Assembly (NCBI GenBank): GCA_002343455.1
Contig: DDSR01000117.1
Coordinates: 1 to 6,284, forward strand
Length of the DNA: 6,284 nt
Reading direction: 5' to 3'
DNA from: Deltaproteobacteria bacterium UBA2385
GTDB lineage: Bacteria; Myxococcota_A; UBA796; UBA2385
In this document: positions 1 through 4,671 of the stretch, piece after piece
How positions within the stretch are numbered: the first letter of the stretch is position 1
Layout: every line of letters starts with the position of its first letter
Made by a program: the position numbers and the translations under genes
The notes under the pieces: generated by a model
Database searches by the model: none
Seen by the model: only the letters and a program-made list of their open reading frames with translations
What the model was told of the DNA's origin: nothing

Positions 1-510
1 CACCTGGAGTGGCTGGTGTCCTATTTGCTGACCCAGGTCGACAAACATGGCCTCGCCCACCATCCCGCTCTGTGGACCGGCTCCTTCTTTGCCGACCTGG
101 TGGGCGCCCGATCGCTCTTCCCGGGCCTGCCCGGCCGCTTCCGCGCTCAGCTCCCCCGCTTCCGTCTGCGGCAGTGCCACAACATCGTCGGCTTGCCTCA
201 GGAGCCCCTCGTCCCCGCCGACGACGAGGCCGTTCGCACCGGCGGCCCCGCCCGCCTCGTCGCCGCCGCCGCCTGTGCCCTGGCGGCCGGGCCAGAGCTC
301 TCTGGCAAGGCCGCCGAGCGCGTGCTCGCCCGTCGTGCCGCTGCTTGCCTGGGCGCCTCCGCGGGCATCGGCACCGCCGAGCTGGCCTGGGCCCTGGACC
401 AGCCCGCCCGCAGCGTGCGACGTCTTCAGGACATCGCACCCGATCCCAAAGTCCTCACCAGCGTCCGCCTCCGCCTCGCCTTGGAGGAGGTGGTGGCCGG
501 CTCGATCTGA
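1..510 (+). CDS. REP-associated tyrosine transposase-like protein (RAYT, Y1 HUH family), copy 1, 5'-truncated by window edge
   Basis: RAYTs are single-strand DNA endonucleases that act on REP palindromes through an HUH metal site and one catalytic tyrosine. Only the C-terminal 169 residues are visible, beginning at the window edge. The stretch SYLLTQVDKHGLAHHPALW matches the RAYT block usually seen as YIxxNPVRAGLVxxPxxYxWSS, so its Tyr is the likely nucleophile. The HUH histidines would lie left of the window. The last 60 or so residues (ERVLARRAAACLG...GTAELAWALDQPARSVRRLQ) look like a helix-turn-helix of the kind found at the C-terminus of some RAYT relatives. The frame is fixed by gapless alignment with the copy ending at 2344: about 54 nucleotide differences in 510, and 15 residue differences in 169 (counted by eye). 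Many differences are silent, so this copy looks recently functional. It is convergent with the small ORF ending at 562. Confidence 0.8.
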   Translation, partial: HLEWLVSYLLTQVDKHGLAHHPALWTGSFFADLVGARSLFPGLPGRFRAQLPRFRLRQCHNIVGLPQEPLVPADDEAVRTGGPARLVAAAACALAAGPELSGKAAERVLARRAAACLGASAGIGTAELAWALDQPARSVRRLQDIAPDPKVLTSVRLRLALEEVVAGSI

Positions 511-561
511 ACAGTCTCGCAGGAGGCGGGCGAGGTAATCTCCTCCCATAGCGGACCACCA

Positions 562-684
562 TCACAACGCGATGATCAACGGAGGCATCGGGCTCCCCTC
601 CCACTCGATCCACCCCGCGCACAGCGCCCCCAGAACAAGCCCGAAGAGGAAGACCAGGAGGAGCTTGACCCGCGCAGAGTTCAT
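562..684 (-). CDS. small single-span membrane protein, unknown function (third ORF of the small cassette)
   Basis: This ORF encodes 40 residues. The N-terminus carries Arg5 and Lys7, followed by an uninterrupted hydrophobic stretch at about residues 8-24 (LLLVFLFGLVLGALCAG). A short Trp/Glu-containing tail (WIEWEGSP) follows, then a second apolar end. This is the profile of a one-pass inner-membrane micropeptide, or of an uncleaved signal anchor with the N-terminus inside. Its ATG overlaps the TGA of the preceding ORF as ATGA, which suggests translational coupling. No separate Shine-Dalgarno site is visible. Third positions are mostly G or C, as expected for a real gene here. I do not recognise a family. 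It could be the truncated start of a longer gene, but the stop is clean. Confidence 0.5.
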   Translation of the reverse strand: MNSARVKLLLVFLFGLVLGALCAGWIEWEGSPMPPLIIAL

Positions 685-929
685 ACCGTGATGATCGGCC
701 CGGGCTCGCCCGGCGACCCGGGGGCATCGTCACCGCCCCCAGGCCGTAGTGAGTGACATTCGCACACCACACAAACACTGCTCAGCTCTCCCAATGTGTC
801 CTTCGACCTCTCGAGCACGGCAGAGCTCGACACGCCCAATTCCGAGGGCCCAAGCCGGGCAGCCTGAAGACCCGACGCGCGTACTTCAACCGCCGCCAAC
901 GCCGCCATCGGGTTGTTGAGAATGGCCAT
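681..929 (-). CDS. 82-residue hypothetical protein with a CxxCxCH cluster and Gly/Pro-rich tail
   Basis: The start is well supported: AGGAGG lies 5 nt before ATG and directly abuts the stop codon of the upstream ORF. Residues 1-45 are Ala/Leu/Val-rich with scattered charges, and are probably helical (MAILNNPMAALAAVEVRAS). Residues 53-59 read CVVCECH. Residues 62-82 are rich in Gly, Pro and Asp, ending PGPIITV. The leader-plus-cysteine-tail layout resembles a ribosomally made peptide precursor, while the cysteine cluster could equally bind a metal; neither is shown. Roughly 70% of codons end in G or C, clearly lower than in the lipoprotein genes to the right, so the gene may be young or acquired. 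It sits second in a tight three-ORF run and its stop overlaps the start of the membrane micropeptide. No family recognised. Confidence 0.55.
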   Translation of the reverse strand: MAILNNPMAALAAVEVRASGLQAARLGPSELGVSSSAVLERSKDTLGELSSVCVVCECHSLRPGGGDDAPGSPGEPGPIITV

Positions 930-934
930 GGCTC

Positions 935-940
935 CCTCCT
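935..940 (-). promoter_or_regulatory. strong Shine-Dalgarno site for the 82-residue ORF
   Basis: The minus strand reads AGGAGG immediately after the TGA of the 64-residue ORF and 5 nt before the ATG at 929. The site decides the start of the 82-residue ORF and ties the two ORFs into one transcript. Confidence 0.7.
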
Positions 941-1135
941 TCAGCTTCGCAGCTCGAGATCGAGGATCACGGTACCACGAACCAGCTCCACCGCGGTGCC
1001 GGTGGTCTGGCGGACCTTCAGGCCGACCCGGATGCCGCGCGAGTCGGCGATGACGCCCCGGCACGACGCCCAGCCCTTGCTGAAGGCGACCGAGATGGGG
1101 AAGCTCAGGGTCCGAACCGGAGGACCGCAGCTCAT
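941..1135 (-). CDS. 64-residue hypothetical protein, predicted beta-rich (first ORF of the small cassette)
   Basis: From the ATG at 1135 the product is 64 residues. It begins MSCGPPVRTLSFPISVAF and has alternating apolar/polar runs (VGLKVRQ, AVELVRGTVILDLEL) typical of beta strands, with two cysteines at positions 3 and 25. Almost all codons end in G or C, the best coding signal in the region between the transposase copies. No Shine-Dalgarno site precedes 1135. An in-frame ATG at 1165 would add ten residues, but its purine run (GGAAGG) is only 1 nt away, so the start is uncertain. The frame stays open further upstream, but codon quality falls off there. It heads the three-ORF minus-strand run. 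There is no signal peptide, so it is probably cytoplasmic. I do not recognise the family. Confidence 0.5.
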   Translation of the reverse strand: MSCGPPVRTLSFPISVAFSKGWASCRGVIADSRGIRVGLKVRQTTGTAVELVRGTVILDLELRS

Positions 1136-1430
1136 GGTGGGGGACCCGGGCCGGGTTGGCGACATGCCTTCCGTTGGCTGCAGCCAAGCGATACCACTCT
1201 CTCTCCGCAAGGGGTGTGCCCACTCAGGAAGATTGCTTCCTCTCGCCACCCACTTCCGCCCCGCTGCAACCTGCCAGATGGCCGCCCCCCATCCGGGCGA
1301 GGACTGCGATTGCCGGCTCGTCGACCAGCTCCTGGGTCCATGCGTGGAGAGGGGCCCGAGTGTCGCGCAGAGACGCAGAGGCGCAAAGGGGGCAGTCATG
1401 CGCACCCTGGTCCGCATGGCCGCGACACCG
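1136..1430. other. intergenic stretch before the palindromic array, no convincing gene
   Basis: No reading frame here has convincing protein character. It contains a perfect 14-bp palindrome (TTGGCTGCAGCCAA, 1174-1187) upstream of the small cassette and a dispersed-repeat-like motif at 1366-1388. It also contains an ATG at 1398 preceded by a G-run (AAGGGGG), which opens the frame that runs through the array into the transposase start. A minus-strand frame ending at 1224 (ELVDEPAIAVLARMGGG) has some protein-like feel but no defensible start. Confidence 0.5.
1366..1388. repeat. CGCAGAGACGCAGAG-type motif resembling a widespread dispersed repeat
   Basis: The stretch is made of two similar halves (CGCAGAGA / CGCAGAGG) followed by CGCAAAG. 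From memory, this motif recurs between genes in many unrelated bacterial genomes and gives translations such as RRDAEAQR. Only one instance is in the window, so its repeat status here rests on recall, not on the sequence itself. Confidence 0.35.
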
Positions 1431-1478
1431 GCGGTCGATTCGTCGGGGATGACGATCCATCCCCGACGAGTCGACCGC
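1431..1478. repeat. long hairpin (unit 1 of the array)
   Basis: The arms 1431-1451 and 1458-1478 are 21 nt each with a single mismatch (T1439 against G1470) around a 6-nt loop, ACGATC. The central core is GGGGATG/CATCCCC. Such a stem can extrude in single-stranded DNA and is the form recognised by Y1 HUH enzymes. Confidence 0.8.
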
Positions 1479-1580
1479 ATACCGGTCGATATTCACATTA
1501 TACTTCAGAACCCTCAGACAAACGACCGCCACACGGTCGATTCCAGCAGGCTCGCCGCTCATCCCCGACGAATCGACCGC
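1431..1580. repeat. REP/BIME-like palindromic array, three 47-nt units at 51-nt period, just upstream of the transposase
   Basis: CGGTCGA begins at 1432, 1483 and 1534, and CGACCGC begins at 1472, 1523 and 1574, so both ends recur at exactly 51 nt. Each unit is 47 nt with complementary ends, separated by 4-nt linkers (ATAC, CACA). The 32-nt middles differ: unit 1 is a near-perfect hairpin, unit 2 is AT-rich, and unit 3 shares the last 14 nt of its middle with unit 1 apart from one base. The junctions CGACCGCATACCGGTCGAT and CGACCGCCACACGGTCGAT are themselves small palindromes. The 21-nt left arm (1431-1451) is the exact complement of the last 21 nt (1560-1580). RAYTs are known to act on REP palindromes placed beside their own genes, so this is probably the cognate substrate. 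The last unit ends immediately before the ATG at 1581. Confidence 0.75.
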
Positions 1581-2344
1581 ATGATCCATCACCTCACCTG
1601 GTCCTCCGCCGGCCGCGCCACGCTGTTCCCGACGAGGCTCATCGCCGCCTCGCCCTGCGGACCCTGGCCCGCGTGGCCGGGGAAGAGACGGTGCTGTTCT
1701 GCCTCGTGGACGATCACCTGCACCTCGTGGCCACCGGGGGAGGCCCGCGGTCGAGGGCTGTGCTGCTCGCCCTGCGCGGGGTCGCGGCCGCCGAGCTGGA
1801 CCCGGCCCACGTCCGCCCGGTCAAGGGCCGCAGCCACCTGGAGTGGCTGGTGTCCTATCTGCTGACCCAGGTCGACAAGCGTGGCCTCGCCCACCATCCC
1901 GCCCTGTGGACAGGCTCCTTCTTCGCCGACCTGGTGGGCGCACGCTCGCTCTTCCCCGGCCTGCCCGGCCGCTTCCGCGCCCAGCTCCCCCGCTTCCGTC
2001 TACGGCAGTGCCACGCCATCGTCGGCCTGCCCCAGCAGCCCCTCGTCCCCGCTGACGACGAGGCCGTTCGCACCGCCGGCCCCGCCCGCCTCGTCGCCGC
2101 CGCCGCCTCAGCCCTCGCGGCCGGGCCAGACCTCTCCGGCAAGGCCGCCGAGCGCGTCCTCGCCCGCCGCGCCGCGGCCTGCCTGGGCGCGGTCGCCGGC
2201 ATCGGCACCGCCGAGCTGGCCTGGGCCCTGGGGCAGCCCGCACGGAGCGTGAGACGCCTTCAGGACGAGGTGCCAGAGGCGAGCGTCCTCACCAGCGTCC
2301 GCCTCCGCCTCGCCTTGGAGGAGGTCGTGGCAGCGGCGATCTGA
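1581..2344 (+). CDS. REP-associated tyrosine transposase-like protein (RAYT, Y1 HUH family), copy 2, apparent frameshift near the start
   Basis: The expected RAYT opening strand (MIHHLTWSSAGRATLF) is read from the ATG at 1581, but the rest (PDEAHRRLALRTLARV onward) is in the -1 frame. One extra C in the CCC at 1628-1630 would join them into 254 residues. In that joined protein, FCLVDDHLHLV carries the HUH pair (His46, His48), Tyr93 in SYLLTQVDKRGLAHHP is the likely nucleophile, and residues about 215-240 look like a C-terminal helix-turn-helix. It is longer than a minimal RAYT because of about 160 residues after the tyrosine. No slippery heptamer is seen at the junction, so decay or a sequence error is more likely than programmed shifting. 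The 1581 ATG has no Shine-Dalgarno site; an in-frame ATG at 1398 does, and would translate the array. It lies directly behind its probable REP substrate. Confidence 0.75.
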
Positions 2345-2350
2345 CTCGTC

Positions 2351-2379
2351 TTGGCCTCTTGGCCTCTTGGCCTCTTGGC
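2351..2379. repeat. 8-nt tandem repeat (TTGGCCTC)x3 plus a partial copy
   Basis: Three exact copies of TTGGCCTC start at 2351, 2359 and 2367, followed by TTGGC. The array lies 6 nt after the transposase stop codon, outside any gene. An 8-nt unit is prone to copy-number slippage. Confidence 0.85.
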
Positions 2380-2469
2380 GGTTCCCTCGCGCCCGTGTCG
2401 GCGACCGCAGCGCCGGAAGGTCGGCGCCGAGGCCCTCCGACTCTGCTCCGGCCACCACTCCCGCGATGG

Positions 2470-2521
2470 ACCGCCCAGGCCAGGCACCATCCGGACAGGC
2501 GAGCGCGATGGCCTGGGCGGT
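2470..2521. terminator. stem-loop between convergent genes, possible bidirectional transcription end
   Basis: The perfect 13-bp arms ACCGCCCAGGCCA (2470-2482) and TGGCCTGGGCGGT (2509-2521) enclose a 26-nt loop. A direct repeat, CGCGATGG, also occurs just before the left arm (2462-2469) and at 2504-2511. The site lies between the ends of the transposase (plus) and the haem lipoprotein (minus), where a shared terminator is expected. No T-run follows on either strand, so it is not a classical intrinsic terminator. It may instead stabilise RNA ends or be another mobile palindrome. Confidence 0.4.
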
Positions 2522-2583
2522 ACCAGCCGGTGGTGGTCGGTTGCCTCACACTCCAGCCCAGCGACGCCCGCAGCGGGGTCCCC

Positions 2584-4671
2584 TCACAAACCCCGCAGCC
2601 ACGCCGCGATCACCTCGACCGTCTCCTCCTCCAGCCCAGCCCCGCTCTCGTGCGCCAGGATGGCCTCCTCCAGGGTCGGCGCCGATCCGTCGTGCAGGTA
2701 GGGCGCGGTGTCCCAGACGCCGATCAGCGTCGGCGTGTCCAGCCCGTCCAGCTCTCCTCCCATTCGCTGCCCGCTCCAGGCGCCCAGGGTGCCCACGTCG
2801 TGCCGGATGTCGGCCAGGCGCTGGCTGTCGGTGAAGAGCGCGCCCTGGTGGCAGTCGCCGCAGCCGGCCTCGACGAAGGCCGCCTCGCCCGCCTCGTCCG
2901 CAGGCAGGCCGCTCTTCGGCGCCCAGGCGAGGCTGTGCAGGTAGGTGGCGAGCTGGTCCAGCGCCAGGCTGCGGCCGGCCTTGGCCTCTCCCAGGGTCGA
3001 GGAGCTCTGCTTCCAGTCGGCCTCGGCGAGCAGGCCGCTGCCGCCGAAGTGGGTCCGGATGTCGTTCTCGAAGTCCTGGGCCTCGTCGAAGTTGCCGCTC
3101 CAGTGCAGGCGGCCCGTCGCCAGCCCCTGCTCGGGATCGGCGGTCGCCGCCCCGGTGCCCATGGTGGCGAGGCTGGTGGTGTTGCGCAGGCCCTCGCCGC
3201 GATCGGTGAAGTCCCAGGTTCGGCCGTCGTCGCGGCCGTCGGGGTGGCAGCTGGCGCAGGAGATGTAGCCGGAGCGGGTGATGCGGGAGTCGGCGGCCCA
3301 GAACAGTCGTTTGCCTTCGAGCATGTCCTCGCTGAGCGCTTCGTGGCTCTGGAGCGAGGCGACGGCGAGCAGCGGGGGGGCGCCCGGCAGGGCGCTGAGG
3401 TCGTAGGCGCGGATCTCCCGCTCCAGCCAGCCGTGGACGTAGAGGGTGTGGCCCTCGGGGTGGACGGCGAGGCCGCGGGCGGCGGCGCCGACCTCGAGCA
3501 CGGAGCCGCGCACGTCCAGGCTCTGGGCGTCGAGGACGGTGACGGCCTGGACCCCCGGGTCGACCGCGAAGAGCAGATCGCCGCGAGGGGAGGGGACCAC
3601 GGCGATGGAGCGGCCGCGCTCGTCGAGCTGCTTGCGGCTCTCGGTCTGGCTGGCGATGTCGAAGACCGAGACGGTCGCTCGCAGGGCCGTGTCGTGGGAG
3701 AGGCTCTGTCCATCTCGCCAGAGGCCGCGCAGGATGTTGGCCTGGGTGGCTCCGACCAGCAAGGAGCCGCCGTCCGGGCTCATCTCGAACTGTTCGATCA
3801 GGTTGGGCACGCCGCGGCTGGTGGTGTCGCTGTCGAAGCCCTGGTCGATCGGCAGGACGAAGGTCTCGGGCTCCTGGCCGGGGCGCAGCCGGTACAGCCA
3901 GGCCCCCTCGTCCGGGCTGCGCCAGCGGCTGGCCCAGACCTCTCCTTCGGCCCCCAGGACCAGGCCCCGCGGATCGAGGCCGAGGGGGCTGCGCTCCAGC
4001 ACGCCGCTCTCGTCCAGCTTGAGCAGCTCGCCGGTGCCTTGCAGCGCCACCCAGAACTCGCCCTCGCGGCCGGCGATGCCGTAGGGGGCCGAGCCGGGCC
4101 CGGTGTCGATGCTGGCCCGCAGCTCGCCGGTCTCGGCGTCGAGGAGCTGGACGGTGGCCTGGCTGGGGCAGCTCACTCCCACCAGCGGACCGCCCAGGCC
4201 GAGGATCTGCGGCCCGGTGCAGACGGCGGTGTACCGGCAGTCCCCCAGCTCCAGGTCGCAGCTGCCGACCTCGCTGGCCTCGGGGGCGATGAACCAGATC
4301 CGACCGCGCTCGGCGTCGACGCGGATGGGGGCCGAGGAGACCGGGGGCAGGGCCGAGGGCGGGTTGGTGATGCGCACGACGGCGGTGTCGGCGCGGCTGC
4401 CTCCGTCCTCGCCGGTGACCTGCAGCACGGCGGCGTAGGTGCCGGGGCTCGACCAGGCGTGGCTGGCCGTGGCGCTGCCCTCGTAGCGGCTGCCATCGCC
4501 CATATCCCAGAGGAAGTCGAGGCCCTGGCTGGCCGATCCGTCCAGCGTCAGCGTCTCGCCGACGAACCCTTCGAGGTCGGGACCGGCGTCGGCCAGGGCC
4601 TGGGCGAGCGGCGCGGCGGAGTCGGTGGGCTGGGAGGACGGTCCGCCGCAGGACAGGAGCAGGAGCAGCAT
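2584..4671 (-). CDS. lipoprotein with PKD domain, beta-propeller and MauG/cytochrome c peroxidase-type di-haem domain
   Basis: This is a 695-residue exported protein. The lipobox LLSC puts the lipidated cysteine at residue 8, after an unusually short signal with no basic residue. Residues about 27-104 form a PKD domain (WDMGDGS at 55-61, HAWSSPGTY at 71-79). Residues about 110-445 are a beta-propeller of the YVTN/NHL kind (RGLAVHPEGHTLYVHG), with Cys138, 145, 151 and 168 free to form disulfides. Residues about 450-695 form a di-haem domain, with CASCH at 472-476, CGDCH at 604-608 and the family signature TPTLIGVWDTAPYLHDGS at 646-663. Members reduce peroxide or oxidise bound substrates with two c-type haems. 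The propeller suggests the enzyme is displayed on a docking scaffold. Its ATG overlaps the upstream stop as TGATG, so it is probably translated by coupling. The exact substrate cannot be read from sequence. Confidence 0.9.
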   Translation of the reverse strand: MLLLLLSCGGPSSQPTDSAAPLAQALADAGPDLEGFVGETLTLDGSASQGLDFLWDMGDGSRYEGSATASHAWSSPGTYAAVLQVTGEDGGSRADTAVVRITNPPSALPPVSSAPIRVDAERGRIWFIAPEASEVGSCDLELGDCRYTAVCTGPQILGLGGPLVGVSCPSQATVQLLDAETGELRASIDTGPGSAPYGIAGREGEFWVALQGTGELLKLDESGVLERSPLGLDPRGLVLGAEGEVWASRWRSPDEGAWLYRLRPGQEPETFVLPIDQGFDSDTTSRGVPNLIEQFEMSPDGGSLLVGATQANILRGLWRDGQSLSHDTALRATVSVFDIASQTESRKQLDERGRSIAVVPSPRGDLLFAVDPGVQAVTVLDAQSLDVRGSVLEVGAAARGLAVHPEGHTLYVHGWLEREIRAYDLSALPGAPPLLAVASLQSHEALSEDMLEGKRLFWAADSRITRSGYISCASCHPDGRDDGRTWDFTDRGEGLRNTTSLATMGTGAATADPEQGLATGRLHWSGNFDEAQDFENDIRTHFGGSGLLAEADWKQSSSTLGEAKAGRSLALDQLATYLHSLAWAPKSGLPADEAGEAAFVEAGCGDCHQGALFTDSQRLADIRHDVGTLGAWSGQRMGGELDGLDTPTLIGVWDTAPYLHDGSAPTLEEAILAHESGAGLEEETVEVIAAWLRGL

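Larger units (their letters stand above)
2345..2583. other. gene-free gap between convergent genes
   Basis: No credible gene. It holds the 8-nt tandem repeat at 2351-2379, a small hairpin at 2410-2427 (GCGCCG/CGGCGC, 6-nt loop) and a strong stem-loop at 2470-2521. It bears no resemblance to the sequence following transposase copy 1. Confidence 0.6.

Noticed and set aside
522..546. GGAGG/CCTCC stem as terminator between transposase copy 1 and the small cassette
   Set aside because: Only 5 bp with a 15-nt loop and no T-run, too weak to call.
1174..1187. Perfect 14-bp palindrome TTGGCTGCAGCCAA as an operator of the small cassette
   Set aside because: Its position upstream of the cassette is suggestive, but about 0.4 such palindromes are expected by chance in a window of this size, and there is no second copy or adjacent regulator.
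1224..1350. Minus-strand frame containing ELVDEPAIAVLARMGGG as a gene remnant
   Set aside because: It has a mild protein-like look, but no start, no recognised motif and mediocre codon choice.
1432..1580. CRISPR array with 19-nt repeats and 32-nt spacers
   Set aside because: The spacing is CRISPR-like, but the first and third spacers share 14 nt (one mismatch) at the same place, the first spacer pairs with itself, the repeats differ, and no cas gene is present. A REP-type array fits better.
1628..1630. Programmed -1 ribosomal frameshift in transposase copy 2
   Set aside because: The codons at the junction (CTG TTC CCG) do not form a slippery heptamer, and re-pairing in the -1 frame would be poor. 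Decay or a one-base error is simpler.
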